Positions 37,701-48,060 are shown, counted from the first letter of the stretch. The stretch: DNA of 64,000 nucleotides from Anarhynchus alexandrinus (GCA_008711295.1 VUYV01000015.1:489670-553669), one strand, 5' to 3'. Notes: generated from the sequence alone by a model not told the origin. A program made the numbers and translations.

Positions 37701-40700
37701 TCTTACCCAGGTCAGTGGTACAGCTGTCCTGGCACAAAATAACCACCATCAAGGAGACAACAGTGCTGGAGACGTGTGGAAACAAGCTGGGCAGGACAAA
37801 GCCCTCCCCAGGGCTACTTGGGTCAGGGTGTGGAGCCCACAAAGCCCAAATCCTGCACTTTCCTCACACCTTCTGATTTCTGGGAGTCTGACCTACATTC
37901 AAACCCACTTACCTCAAAGTAACGTGCCAGAGTTTGGCCCTTGGGTTTAGGGTGGGGTTCTGGGGATTCAAAGTGTTGGCACATCGTATTTGCCAAGGGT
38001 GAGGGACTGCCGTGGTCAGCTTCCACCCCAGGTATCTCTCTCTCAGCCCTGCTCTGCTTTTGGGATACAGGGATATTTTCTTGCCACCTGACAAGTATTT
38101 CAAGTGAATATTAATTGGCTGAGAGCTATGCAATGTGCTTTGAAGTTGCAGCTACTTTTAGGGTGCTGGGAGCAAATCCCAGACAGGCTGTGCTGAACGG
38201 CACTGCCCCGTGCAGTGTGAGCCTTGCTCCTCACCGAGGATTTGCTCAGCTCCCAACAGCTCAAACTCCCAATTTGCAATAGCAAGGCTACAAGGAGACC
38301 AAGGTTTGGGTACACCCATGCTTCTCCTTTGCTTGTGGGCAGGAAGGACCCGGTCACGGGGAGCTGGGAGCACAGCAGTTCTTGGGGTGGAAGAGGACTC
38401 TCTGTGCACTCTAAGAATAGCAAGGCACATGAGTCCTCATGTCCTACTAGGGCTCTTAACTCCCTCCAAACTCCACACACAGGCCAATGGTTCCCTCCGG
38501 GCCTGAAAATCTCAAGACTGAGTAATGGTCCCCCGTCTCTCACCACTTCGAGCAGCAGCTTCTGAAGGGGCCAGCATCAAACTCCACTCCCAAGCATGGA
38601 GGAGGGACGCTGGGGCTGTTGAGAGCCCCTCTCTGCCTGGCAGATCTCCTGGCCTGCACTCAGAGGTCTTCTCCTCCATGCTGACTCCAGGGGTTCACCT
38701 GCTGTGGGTGGCAGATGACGTCCACACAGGGGCTTTGCCTACCCTGGGAGAGGAAGGAGGTGGTGGTGGCGAGTGAGCTGCCCCCTCGCTAGCCTGCCTG
38801 TCTGCTGCCTCCAGCTCTGCCCTACGCATGAAGGGCATCTCTCCCTCTGCTCGAAGCTGTATGGGACCAGGCACTGACGTGGGGCCAGTCTGCTGCAAGT
38901 GGGGTCGTGTGTGTGCCATTCGCTGCCATCTCTGCTCCAGGATGGTGGTGGCATTGCAGCAACTGTCTCCAGGAAGACATCCTCCCTGCGTCACCACTGC
39001 TTGCTCCTCTTAGGAGAAACCAGCCTGTGATGCTTTCAAACCCGCTGTCTTGGCTGTGGATTAGGCACTGGGGGGCTGCTGAAATGAAGCCACAGCCCAA
39101 CCACCTTGGTGGGACCCAGAGTTGTTCCTTGTTTCCCCTGAGATGTAGCCCACCACCACCTCCCTCTCCTTGGCCCTCCTGCTCAGCACCCTGGCACACA
39201 CCCTGCTGCAGTCCTCCTTCATTGTCATCTTCACCACCACCCCGACAGCCTCTCCTGCTGCCCATCACCTTTCCCTCTGCCACAGTGGGTGGAAGGAGGG
39301 TTGGACAGCTTCCTCCATCCCCACTGCACCGGGAACTCAGAAGATGCTCCTCGAGGCTAGGGGAGTGGCTGGCGAGCAAGCACCCATGGGCCTGACCATG
39401 GGTACCTAGTGCCACCTCCTGGCTCCCATTGACCCCTCTCTGTGGTGGGATGGGACAAAATTTTCCATTGTACAGCGTTATCCTTGGTAGGAGGGACGAC
39501 GTGCTGGGTCTGCGCTGTGCTGAGCTACTCCAGATGGCTATGCAATTCCTCCGCTCGCTTCGAATCCCCAGGCTCGGGCTGGACATCAGCTTCCATCGAC
39601 AGGGACTTGGAGTCCAAATGCATACGGAAAAGTATAAATCCAGGGCTGGCTCGGCGGGCTCGGTTTGCAAAACAAAAGTCTGTTCGGCTGAACGAGTGCA
39701 GATGACTGCAAACTGCAGCTCTGCAGCGAGGAATTGGGAAGGAAAGCGCCGGGCTGGGGATGAACGCAATGGATACTCCCTGGGGTAACGCAGAGAGCCT
39801 GACCCTGCTTTTTGACGTGCCAGCCGTGGCAGAGGGATGCTTAAATGTGGTTATGCCAGGTAGGACACGTGCTTGGGCAGCAATGAGAGATGCCACCGTG
39901 TCGTGTTGGAGGAAAGCATAAAAAATGGTGCCCTGATGTTGAAGTGGGAGTCACCTGCCTGTTTTGAAGGGATGCGACCGCCCCCCCCCAGCCCCGCTCC
40001 TGAGGGTTGGAGACTGTCCCTGGCGTGCAGGGGAGGGCTGCCCTGGCTCTGAGCGAGCACGGCAGAGCCCAGCCATCGAAGGGGCTGCGCTCCCAGCTGT
40101 GGCGAGCCTTCAAACGGCGCTGCGGGCTAATGGGAAAACCAACAGCCCCTGCTGCCTCCCCGCGTGTCCCCCCCTGTCCGCGGGACGCCTGCCCAGCCTC
40201 GAAAGCACAGCAGTGCCAGCCCCTCCAAAAGCACAAAGCCAAAGCTCTCCCTGCCACGTCCCTCCAAGGCGGTGGGGATGCAAGCGCCAGGAGAGGGGAC
40301 TGCGCCTCCGGCAGCCGGTCCAGCGAGGACAGACCTACGCCTCTTAGGACAAACCTACGTCTCTTAGGACAAACCTCCTTACGCTGTGCTCATCATGGGC
40401 GACACCAGGGCCGGTTCCGCAGGGGCCAGCTGAGGAGCCATGGGAGATGCGTTCAGCTCCCCGATGTCTGTGTGACCTTGAAGGAGTCCTTTATCCTCCG
40501 CAGCCTCCCGGGTCCCTCCTGCACACACGGGGACGAGCGCTCCTCTTTCCCCGGCCTTTGTCTGCCTCCATTTAGCCCGCACACGGCGAGGCAGGGGCTG
40601 TCTGGCTGTACATCAGCCATCATAATAGAGCCCTGTCCTCGGCAAGGGCCTGCAGGCAGTAATGTAATAAAAGCAATAATAGTAATAATAATAATGGACG

Positions 40701-43700
40701 ATGGGCATTAGGCTGAGTACTGGTTAAGCGGTTACAAAACCAGATGTAATATTATCCCGCAGAGCTGAGGGAGCATCATCAGACATTCCTTGGAAGGGGA
40801 CTTGGCCGGCAGGCGACTCACAGCTCTTCCCGCTTGGTTTTCGGCTGCCGCGTCCAAGCGAGGGCTCGGCGTGCAAGAAGAGCCCCGGAGAGCGGCTTTT
40901 CCTAAAGGCTCTGCACGCTCACGCTTAACTGCGAGTCTTCAGCTATCCATCGCTGCTGGCTGCTGTTAGACACATCTCAAGACGGAGCCAGTGGTTCAGA
41001 AAGGCAGCTGAGACCCTGCAGCACTGAGGGGCCTATCGCCCATCCCGTCTCTCCAATGAGCGCTAAAATGGATCCCTTGCGGCCGTTAAATATCCCCTGG
41101 CATTTTCCATGAGCAGAGGGACATTAAACTCCATGTCTTAGCCAAATGTCAGTCTGGGTAATTTAATTCTGCCTCCCTAAGTAGTATGAATTGAACTGAC
41201 CTTCTGCCTAGGCAACTGTATACCCGCGTTCAGACTCTGAATTTCGTACAGACATGGGCACGTTTGTCCTCATGCAGCCCCTTCGAGATGCTCCATGTCT
41301 TTATCACCCCAGAGCTGGAACTGGGAGGATCAAATGACCTTCCCAAGGTCACACAAGGGATGGGTGGCAGATCTGGGGAAGGCACCAATGCCTACAAGGC
41401 CCCGTCCAAGGCTGCCTTCCTCCTTTTAATGCTGCACATCTTCTGCTAATTTGCCCCAGGCCCACACGAGGAGAAAGGTGATGAGGTGGGATGCCAGTGT
41501 CGCTGTGTGGTGGTGATGTCCCTGCTTTCCTGGGGGATGCATGTGCCAGCTACCTGGTTCTTGGGCTGAAACACAAGCGAGGAAGGTGGGGTTGTGTCCT
41601 TGGAGGGCCACAAACGTCCCCATGCTGTCCCAGCCATCACAAGGGAGGTGGGAGCTCCTGACACACCACCTTACTCCTCCCTGGCACCTTCCTCTCCCTC
41701 AAGGCTCTCTCCCATCCAGCTCCCTCAGTCCCTTTCCCACCTCCTCCTGCCTTGGGCTGGAGCCCTGATGCCTGCAGGGCTTTGCAGAACCTTGCTCTCC
41801 CCATGTTCACCTTCATTAATATCAATACCTTTGCAGAAGACGTAATTATGAAAACAATTTCCAGGAGCAAGATGAGGAGGAAGGCAGCCTGGATCTCCTA
41901 CCAATGAGAGGTGGGGGCCAGAGCCCAGGAAATGCTTTTGCAGTCATCATTGAAAATGACAATGCAGAGTGACCCCTCGCAGCTGGCTGCTAATAACCAG
42001 CACGGCACAACTGCCAGCAAGGCATGGGCTCGGGATAGCAAAAGAAAGTACCAGTCATTTTCCACTCAATTAGAGCCCATCTTCTGAGCGGCTGTGGAAG
42101 GGATTTTCTGCTGGGGGCTCCGGGGAGGGAGGAAGGAGAGAGGAAGCAAAACCAAAGGAGGTCACTCCTTCCCAGGGGGCTTTTTGTGTTTGCCCGGGCT
42201 GGGTGGGTGGTCTGACCCAGCAGCGCATCTGCTCCCGTCTCAGATGGTGCCGGCAGGGAGAGCCGCTGGCCCTGCGCTGCTCTCGCGTTGGTTCCAGACG
42301 GGGGATGAGATCGGGGCTTCACGCCTGGGGTTTAACTTCCATGCAGAAGGTGTGATGGTTTTCTCTAGGCTAAGGGGAGAACACAAGGCAGGCTCTGACA
42401 TCCCCAGCCCTGGGATTTTAGCAGAAGCATCACGCAGTCACTGGTTGACACTGTCTCTTCATTTCAGCAGGATGCACGCACATGTTGCAATGCTCCCACG
42501 CAGCGTTTTTCCAACGAGCCAATGCAATGGCTTTGTCCTGAGCCATAGGTTTTCCACCCCTCCATCTAGCCGAGCGAAACCCCGCACAACTTCCAAGATG
42601 AAACCTCAGCCTAGCTGACTCTGGTAGAGATCCCCAGGGAACCTACAGGGTGCCGGATCCACACCGCCAGCACCCACCATGCCGGGATGCAGCCCCGCGT
42701 TCGCAGCCACAGAGAGCCAGAAGAGCCATTGGAAAGCAGAAGCTTCTGCAAGGAGAACAGGCAACTTGGGGCAAGATTGCATGGCAAAATATGCTAAGGC
42801 AGTGCACTTGTTTTAATTGGAAACACTGGGACAGCACAAGTAGAAGCTCTGTTCAGGGTAGGTGGCTGTTGATTGGTGGCAGCCGAGTTCATCCCGTAAC
42901 GACCCTGCTAAACGTGCCCACTGCCTGCCTGAACACTCAGTCACTCTGTGCTTCCTATGCACAGCGGCCGTACCAAATCCCGAGGAGAAGAATTTCATAG
43001 CTCTACAGAACATGGAGATTTTAAGACCACTAGATATTGAGGTGTTTATGGGAGCGGGGTGGCTCCAGGGTGCAGGACACAGCCCTTCCTATCGGCACCA
43101 GCCCATCACCCCTTCCCCAAGTGCCATCCTGGTGGGTCTTAGAGCATCTTCCAGGTGGTGCTGGGAGGTTTCACCTCCCACCACAACTGCTGGGACGTGT
43201 CCAGGCACCCTGCACCCCTCCAGGCACTCCTGCAAGAGGCAGAGATATGGCACCCATGCTCACGGCTGTCCCGGGGCAGCGCTGGGCTCTGCTCACCACC
43301 GCTCGTCTGACCCGGGCTGAATTCAAACCGCTGGGCTGGATCCGGCTTGTGCTGGTGCCGGGATGCCCCGGGCTTGCAGCTGGGTGTGCTTCCCTGGGGG
43401 GTTGCCCTTGTGTGCTGGACGGAGGACCAGATGTTTGGGAAGCCAGGCAGGGCATGGGTGGGATGCAGATGTTACAGGACGATGCCCTGAACTCCTGCAG
43501 GAGGGAATGCAAGGAACTCAGAAAATGCAGCTTAATTGCTGCCCTGGGCCTTGTGGGCTGGAGGTTACCTTCATTTTTAAGGAGTGTATCTTCCACAAAC
43601 ACAACAATTTCCATTTAAAGGCACCCAAGTGACTGAAACTCCAACACTTCCCTGCTAAGCTCCTTGCCTTGTTATCCATGTTCGCAATGCACCGATGAAT

Positions 43701-45941
43701 ACAAGCTTCAGATATGGACCGCAGCTGCAGGGACATGGCAGGACAGTCCCTGCTCCAAAATAATTTCCCTGCTCTGTTCAGAGCTGGCACCTTGTTTCTT
43801 GTTTGATGTTTTCCAGGATTTGGGGTAGAAATGGAAAATCTGGGATAGCAGTGGAGCTCCTCTTCTTGCACTCCAGCACTTCCAACCGCTCAGGACTGGG
43901 ACACGCAGCACAGCGAAAGCGAAGACTGACTGCTGGCTGCACTTCAAGGATTCATTTATTTGTTTTTCTGGTCCAGTAATTGCCACATGTAACCAGCAAA
44001 TTGTTTTTCGACGTGCTCCTGAATTCTATTCTCTCCCATTTTTCCTGTTCTGTCAGGATGGACAGTCTTGTCACAGCACGGGCTGTGATCCAGCTTTGGC
44101 TGGTGGCAAAAGCGCTGTGCCCAGCTCCCTCCTTTGCTGTGCTCGGCACTGAATCGCTCGGTCCATGCCAGTCCTTCAAAGTCAGAGGAGCATCTGCACC
44201 GTGGGTCAGGACATGGTCGGGCAGCATCCCTGCGGCACAGCCGGTGGCATGGACACCCTGACCCCCAAGGCCCGTTGCTCCCTGTCCCACATGCACAGCA
44301 TCCACTGCCCAGGTCGGGCAGTGAAGAGGTGTAAAGGGGGAAATAGGGTTTTAAGAAGCAGGTTAGGTAAGGGGTGGTGGAGGATGACTTTGGAAGGGCT
44401 TTATCCTGACAATAAAGCTCTCTGGGGGGAAGAGAATGGGACATTTAAATTTCTCTTCCAATCCTAATTCCCTTGACTCTGCTTTCAGCACAAACACTAA
44501 ACCTCTCTTTTAGGAATGCTCATAGGGGCAAGAAAGGCAATGCCATTTGGACCACAGCGGTTTCACAGCCCTCTGCCCCACTTCACAGCAGTCAATTCCC
44601 CAACCCCCACCAGGGGTGAACTCAAACCACAGGAGACTTGGACCGCGGGGGATGGGACCAGGCAGGGCACGAGGCCACCTATGGGAGCAGCACGGGGTCT
44701 GCCCAGTGGGCATCCTGCCTGGCTCCTCCAGGATGCTCAGGTGCTGGCATCACTTACAGCAGGGGCATGAGAACCAGGGGGGCACGGGGAGGATGCCAGC
44801 GTGGCTCAGACCCTGGCTCCATCTCATGCTGGGACAGGCAGAGGCTCCATTTGGAGAGCCTGCCCCTTCCCTGGCCCGTCGCTCTGGTGGGCGACGCTGC
44901 GTGCAGAGCAAGCCAACCCCAACACCGTCTCGGAGAGGCCAGTTGCTGCCGCGGAAGTTACCTATGGCGAACTCGTCAAAGGTGAGGGTGGTGGAGTTTT
45001 TGCCCAGAGCATTCGTGACTGTCAGAGTCACCTTGTACTTCACCGTCGAGAAGAGCTGGAGGTATCTGATGTGACACCTGTTTTTGGGAAAGACATCCTT
45101 CTCGCAGACCATCTCTCTCGTGCCGTGTCTGGAAAGTAGAGGCGAGAAGAGCTGTTACCTACGGAGCAGTGCTTGGGCAGGGGCTGCACCCACGCTGCTG
45201 CAGGGAGGAGGCAGGAGTGGCAGTGCTGTGCCTGCGGTCCCCATGCACCAGACCCTGCTGCAGCCAAAGGGCTGCTTCCCCCTGCCAGGGAATTTCGCAG
45301 GCTCATGTGTGTGATGTTTTACCCCAAGCCTGCACAGAGACTGTGGTGAATGTCCCCACGCTGGCCCCAAGGAAAGGATGAGACCCTGATGGTCTCGGCT
45401 TGGCTCTGCCCCTTCTGTGAGAGAAACGGGGTCTCCTTTCTGCTGGTGACAAAAGCCCCAGAAGATAACGCACAGCACCAGCCTGTGCAAGAGCTGTGCC
45501 CGGACCTGGGCACAGGGTGGGGGACAATGCCATGCCACGGCCAGTTCTAGGTAGGGGACAACGCTGCTGCCCGGCTGCAGGCAGTGCACGGCAGAAGGTA
45601 GCGCAGCTGTGCCAAATGCGCCAAAAAACAGTGGGCACAACCTCCACTGTGGACAAGTGGTGCAGAGAGGCTGGACATCTGGGGGACATGGAAAGGCGAC
45701 CTGGGAGCTGGGGACTTTCTTGGCCCCTTCTGGGGAAATTGGAACTTTCTTGGGACAAAGCATCCAGTTTGCATGTCCCTGGAGCATCCTTCCCCACTGC
45801 ACCCTTCCTTCCCCGGCACTTACATGACGGAGATGTTGAAGGAGTTGGGGATGTAGGTGGGAGTGGGCAGGTGCCAGCTGCAGTAGAAACCCTTCGGGTA
45901 GTTGTTGGACCGGCACATCAGCACTGGCTCCTTCGGGGGGG
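22763..45941 (-). CDS. CNTFR: CNTFR, ciliary neurotrophic factor receptor subunit alpha (3' five coding exons, N-terminus not in view)
   Basis: The coding parts, in transcript order, are 45941-45824, 45128-44962, 37546-37383, 25255-25075 and 23515-23371, with the last stop base at 22763 if the final intron is spliced. Together they give about 257 residues that match the CNTFR family end to end: D2 with four cysteines, D3 with the WSDWS box, then a serine/threonine-rich stalk and a hydrophobic tail. In the known family this GPI-anchored protein binds CNTF and related ligands and signals through gp130 and LIFR; it has no kinase or cytoplasmic domain. Every intron has GT-AG ends and the phases chain without a frame break, so the locus looks functional. 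The mammalian protein is about 372 residues; the missing part is the signal peptide and Ig-like D1. The first exon shown begins in phase 1, so an upstream exon must supply one base. Identification is from remembered family sequence, without an alignment. Confidence 0.95.
22764..23370 (-). other. Predicted last CNTFR intron (splits the stop codon)
   Basis: The donor is GTGAGTATCT at 23370 downward and the acceptor is a pyrimidine-rich CTTGCAG ending at 22764, giving a 607-bp phase-2 intron. Nothing repeat-like or coding is visible inside. Support is consensus only. Confidence 0.55.
23371..23515 (-). CDS. CNTFR: CNTFR last coding exon: stalk and GPI-anchor signal
   Basis: After two split bases (AG, making Glu with the upstream G) the exon encodes 47 codons. 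The TTSASTSSF stalk and PPPTTKICDKGA segment are conserved in CNTFR; the end is hydrophobic, AVAVCWTAGLVLAAYGVLFI, with nothing after it. A small-residue GSGA stretch followed by a hydrophobic tail and no basic cytoplasmic segment fits a GPI-attachment signal, with cleavage probably near the G/S/A residues. The acceptor is CCCCACAG before 23515. The frame runs into TAG at 23372-23370, but the bases from 23370 downward read GTGAGT, a full donor consensus, so the exon probably ends at TA in 23371. The mammalian tail is about ten residues longer. Confidence 0.92.
24164..24206. repeat. 15-bp minisatellite, about 3 copies
   Basis: The unit GGGACACGTGTGTGA is present twice with one difference and a third, more diverged copy. 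It lies in a CNTFR intron. Confidence 0.85.
24756..24789. repeat. (AAT)n microsatellite
   Basis: About ten AAT units, interrupted once by ACAA, in a CNTFR intron. Confidence 0.95.
25075..25255 (-). CDS. CNTFR: CNTFR exon: second half of D3 with WSDWS box
   Basis: This 181-bp exon holds 60 codons plus one split base, beginning VELSDGTSHTITDAYAGKEY. It includes the WSXWS signature as GTWSDWS, then HATPWTEEPKHLTTEAQVT. The WSXWS box is required for folding of class I cytokine receptors and is intact here. Two donors are possible near the end: the strong CAG|GTGAGA at 25074, used here, and a weaker GTCACA nine bases earlier. Only the outer site gives the phase-1 join to the next exon that keeps the frame. 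The acceptor is GCCCTCAG before 25255. Confidence 0.96.
27874..28410 (+). repeat. CR1 LINE 3' fragment
   Basis: It starts at the typical ggtgagatcccacctggagt, runs through gacaaggggtaatggcttta and ggttgcccagagagatggta, and ends in ctattctatgattctatg. An N at 28365 is flanked by two copies of aaggtcccttcc, so the last 45 bases may carry an assembly duplication. Confidence 0.95.
28431..28926. repeat. Imperfect tandem duplication with an internal deletion
   Basis: Copy 1 (28431-28749) and copy 2 (28753-28926) align as two blocks: about 96 bp opening tggctatgcatcctccag, and 78 bp opening tgctcacaggcgtg. They are separated in copy 1 by a 144-bp segment (28527-28670) absent from copy 2. The copies differ by scattered substitutions. 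An N at 28750 lies at the junction. Confidence 0.88.
29816..29838. repeat. Poly-A tract with ambiguous base
   Basis: A run of about 18 A interrupted by N at 29834; probably a length-uncertain homopolymer. Confidence 0.85.
30320..30356. other. Assembly gap (37 N)
   Basis: The only long N run in the window. It is flanked by C-rich sequence below (30240-30300) and G-rich sequence above (tgggggggagggggag), which probably caused the sequencing failure. Confidence 0.99.
30782..30935 (-). repeat. CR1 LINE 3' fragment
   Basis: It opens with ttcatagaatcaagaatcac, the complement of the CR1 terminus, then ggttggaagagacccttggg and ccaacaccacatctaaacgg, typical of a younger avian-type CR1. Confidence 0.93.
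32341..32382. repeat. Polypyrimidine (T-rich) tract
   Basis: About 40 bases almost entirely T with CTTCTTCTTC, inside a CNTFR intron. It could be a decayed retroposon tail on the minus strand, but no element body was recognised. Confidence 0.8.
33040..33190. other. Candidate conserved non-coding block in CNTFR intron
   Basis: An AT-rich, repeat-free stretch with cggttcgttaacatttcatg, a CCAAT (gcggccaatgggttcaatta) and several CpGs kept in AT-rich context. Function is speculative. Confidence 0.22.
34360..34600. other. Candidate conserved non-coding block in CNTFR intron
   Basis: A unique sequence with many CpGs (ctagctcgcgtagcggcggt) beside AT-rich parts (ctggcattattaaaatcctg, gacgctgattgaatcaggcc). 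Retained CpGs in a non-coding stretch may mean selection or hypomethylation. There is no direct proof. Confidence 0.25.
35337..35375. repeat. Copy A of a 40-bp hairpin-bearing repeat
   Basis: tttttgggtgcaaacccctg followed by cattcgcagggtgcctg. It contains the inverted repeat CCCTGC-ATTC-GCAGGG. A similar copy lies at 36061-36100 in the same orientation. Confidence 0.7.
35455..35565. other. AT-rich block with POU/homeodomain-like motif
   Basis: gctgattgaattaggctttg then caaataattcatctgatgag: TTTGCAAATAATTCAT resembles a POU-type composite site. The rest is AT-rich and not a known repeat. Confidence 0.25.
36061..36100. repeat. Copy B of the 40-bp hairpin-bearing repeat
   Basis: ttttttgggtgcaaaccgct followed by gcatttgcagggtgcttg. 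It matches copy A at all but a few bases and keeps a stem (CTGC-ATTT-GCAG). Confidence 0.7.
36449..36465. repeat. Poly-A tract
   Basis: A run of about 15 A followed by A-rich caacaatcaaagaaaaaaga. No retroposon body was recognised upstream. Confidence 0.85.
36880..37110. other. AT-rich candidate conserved block in CNTFR intron
   Basis: After a T-tract it contains atacgataacatcgcggcaa and repeated TAAATGTGG / TTTAAATG motifs (aaatctaaatgtggcagagg, catttaaatgtggtgacatt). It lies about 300 bp upstream, in plus coordinates, of the D3 exon. Confidence 0.25.
37383..37546 (-). CDS. CNTFR: CNTFR exon: first half of fibronectin-type domain D3
   Basis: This 164-bp exon has two split bases (TA, completing Val with the preceding G) and 54 codons, from KPDPPESVVAKPV through NNPRRLEVSW and FPLKFFLRYRPLI to DQWQH. 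The acceptor is CTCTTCCAG before 37546 and the donor is GTAAGT below 37383, phase 0. It is nearly identical to mammalian CNTFR. D3 contributes to ligand contact in the receptor family. It sits between a 7.4-kb intron upstream and a 12.1-kb intron downstream. Confidence 0.96.
40326..40380. repeat. 20-bp tandem repeat, 2.75 copies
   Basis: The unit AGGACAAACCTACGTCTCTT is present twice with few changes, followed by a partial third. Confidence 0.9.
40664..40694. repeat. (ATA)n-rich tract
   Basis: Interrupted TAATAA/ATAATA units (gtaataataataatgg) in a CNTFR intron. Confidence 0.85.
41040..41245. other. Candidate conserved non-coding block in CNTFR intron
   Basis: Unique, moderately AT-rich sequence including cggccgttaaatatcccctg and gtctgggtaatttaattctg. 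It contrasts with neighbouring GC-rich sequence. It belongs to no repeat family I recognise. Confidence 0.22.
44962..45128 (-). CDS. CNTFR: CNTFR exon: second half of domain D2
   Basis: This 167-bp exon carries one split base, 55 codons and one split base. The translation starts HGTREMVCEKDVFPKNRCHI and ends TLTFDEFAI. The acceptor is TTTCCAG before 45128; the donor is GTAACT below 44962. The second cysteine pair of D2 (VCEK and NRCHI), the LFSTVKYKV strand and the FDEFAI end are hallmarks of CNTFR. GKNST contains a potential N-glycosylation site, at the place where mammals have HNAT. By eye this exon differs from mammalian CNTFR more than the D3 exons do, mostly by conservative changes. The intron to the previous exon is short, 695 bp. 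Confidence 0.95.
45129..45823 (-). other. CNTFR intron within D2 (695 bp)
   Basis: GTAAGTGCCG donor and ACTTTCCAG acceptor, phase 2. No repeat or other feature was seen. Confidence 0.9.
45824..45941 (-). CDS. CNTFR: CNTFR exon: first half of cytokine-receptor domain D2
   Basis: This 118-bp exon encodes 38 full codons starting PPKEPVLMCRSNNYPKGFYC and ending FNISV. The start is set by a pyrimidine-rich tract and CAG acceptor just above 45941; the end by a GTAAGT donor at 45823-45818. The first two bases (CC) complete a split codon, so the preceding intron is phase 1; the last two (AT) join A of the next exon to make Ile. The two cysteines eleven residues apart and the SWHLPTPTYIP segment are typical of the N-terminal half of a class I cytokine-receptor module, and the segment is close to mammalian CNTFR. 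NIS is a potential N-glycosylation site. The linker is PPKEP after one split codon, whereas I recall GLPPREP in mammals, which suggests one residue fewer at the Ig/D2 junction. Confidence 0.95.
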
Positions 45942-47958
45942 CTGCCAGGGGAAGAGAAAGAGCAATTACCCATTGAGGTGGGGTTATCACCAGGTTCTGA
46001 ACAAGGGTATGTCCCTCCACTCTCAGCTGCTGCCAGCTCGGGAGGGGACACAGTTAGCAAGGGGAGCCTGGTCTCTGTTTATCAGCTGCTCGAAGCATCT
46101 GGGTGCCTTTGTACCATGTCTGCAGCTCACCGGCTCTAATGAGAGAAGGAGTGGCAGAGGAGGCTGGCAGGTACCAGGGGAAATTGTCTTCAAGGCTGTG
46201 ACAGAGATGTCGCTGATGGGGAGGAGGTGCAGCTCTCTTGACCCCATTAAGCTACAGTGCTCATTGCACTCTCTGCCGTGTCTCCAGGGAGTGACTGATA
46301 AACTTGTTGGGGGATAATCCTCTAAAAGACCAGAAGTACTCAAAGGATGGAAGAAGGACCACTTATGGTAAGATCAGGAGGAACAACCTGAAACCAGCAG
46401 AGAAAATTCAGCTCTCCAGGAGGACTGGCAGTGTTAAAGCTTTCAGCAGTGGGGCAGAGCATCCCACCCCAGGGCTCTGGGTCCCAAGAGATACAGAGGC
46501 AACTGGAGATGGGACAAGAGCACGCAGTGGGGAGCAGCCTATCTCTGGCCCCATCAGCCAGTCCTAGAGGTTAGAGGCAGAAAAAGGTTTTAAACCCAAT
46601 CAAGTGTTCACACTGCACTTGGCTTTCCCAGACACAGGTGCACTCTGCGCTCTTTGCCGGAGCACAACCGGAGCTGCAGGAAGACTCTGCAAAATGCTGA
46701 GGGCCAGTGCGTGCAGGAGGATGAGGTGTGATACCTTTCAGCCAATAAATGTTGCCCTCATAGCCTGGTAAAAACCTTATCTGAACCGATGCCGAAGTCA
46801 AGTCCCCTTGGTATCTGGACACTTGCATTGCTAAGAGCAGGGTTTGGCTCTAACTGCAGCCCCCTGGCACAGTACCTCGCCATAAAATACACTCCCTGGG
46901 CCGGATGTGCACCAGGGTTCCCTCAGAAAGGCTGTCTGAATCTGTGCTGGTCCCTCCTTCCCTGCCTTCGTTAGCCCTCGTCCTCATGCATCCACCTGGG
47001 ATGTCCCAGGACACACTCTTCTCTCCAAGCAGAGGTTTTGAAACAAACCTAGCAAACCTGGCAGCCTCAGTGCAAACATCACTGCTCACCACCCCACCAC
47101 AGTCCCAACAGCATTCCCCACCACACGGCTAACTGCCCTCTTCCCTGCTGCTGAAGCAGATGCCTTATCCATGGCCGTCACCGAAAATGAGATGCAAACG
47201 TGGATGCAGTGATGCGAGGGAGCACCCCTGGGCTGGGAAACTCCTTCCCCCGAGGGCTGCAAGGGCAAGTCACAAGTCCCACAGCACCTTGCATACAACA
47301 TGTCTTGCTACGGAGCCGCCCATACCGATGTTGGGGCAGGAAAAGCCGTGCAACTGCATCCCACCCCTCTGCATGCCATGCTGGAGAAGTAAAGGATGCA
47401 GCGAGTCAGATAAGGGTGCCCTTGGTGCACCAGTGAGCTGGCAGCACCAGGAGGCTGCCAAAGCCTCAAGACATCAACGCAAAAAAATGGGACATCCCTG
47501 CAGCCATGTCTGTGCAAATCCCCCACGTGGCGCACAGCCCTGCTGGTCTCCTGGAGGTCTCCTCGGCCCCACTTAGACACAGCCCAGGCCTCACCGGTGT
47601 AACACGCTCGGGGATGCATCTAGGACGAGAGCAGGACCCTGATGGTAAAGAGCAGCCCAACCATGCCCTCTGGAGAGGGCCAACCCAGCAGGTTTGCCAC
47701 GAGCATGGACTGCCGGGACGAGCTGCCGGGATCCCGACTTGGCATTGCACAGCAGAGCCCATGGCCAGAAAAGAATGATGGGTTTTGCTAGAAAAGCTTT
47801 CTGGGGGGATGCCACGAGCTCCAGCTGCAGCACCCTACTGCAGTCTACAGAGGGGAAACTGAGGCCATGCATGCCGGCACCCCTGGGGAAGGGATGGAGA
47901 AGAAGCAAGCAGATGACAAGAGAGCCAAGGGCAGCAGAGTTGGGGAGCAGGGAGCAAG

Positions 47959-48060
47959 GAGAGGGAGAAGGAAGGAGAGAGGGAGAGGGAGAGGGAGAGG
48001 GAGAGGGAGAGGGAGAGGGAGAGGGAGGGAGAGGGGGAGGGGGAGGGGGAGAGGAGGGGG
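47959..48060. repeat. GGGAGA polypurine microsatellite
   Basis: Roughly 100 bases with no pyrimidine on the plus strand: GAGAGG/GGGAGA units shading into GGGGGA units. Such mirror-like polypurine tracts can form triplex (H-DNA) or quadruplex structures. Confidence 0.95.

Larger units (their letters stand above)
37547..44961 (-). other. CNTFR intron between D2 and D3 (7.4 kb)
   Basis: The intron starts GTAACTTCCG and ends CTCTTCCAG. It contains a 20-bp tandem repeat at 40.33 kb, an ATA-rich tract at 40.67 kb and a repeat-free AT-rich block at about 41.05-41.24 kb. No additional exon was recognised on either strand. Confidence 0.85.

Noticed and set aside
38822..39769. Minus-strand open frame of 315 codons inside a CNTFR intron, same strand as the gene
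   Set aside because: It reads as low-complexity and basic/Ser-rich, with no domain or splice-phase logic linking it to CNTFR exons.
45155..46060. Minus-strand 301-codon frame overlapping the D2 exon
   Set aside because: It uses another frame than CNTFR through the exon; the true exon is defined by splice sites and family match.
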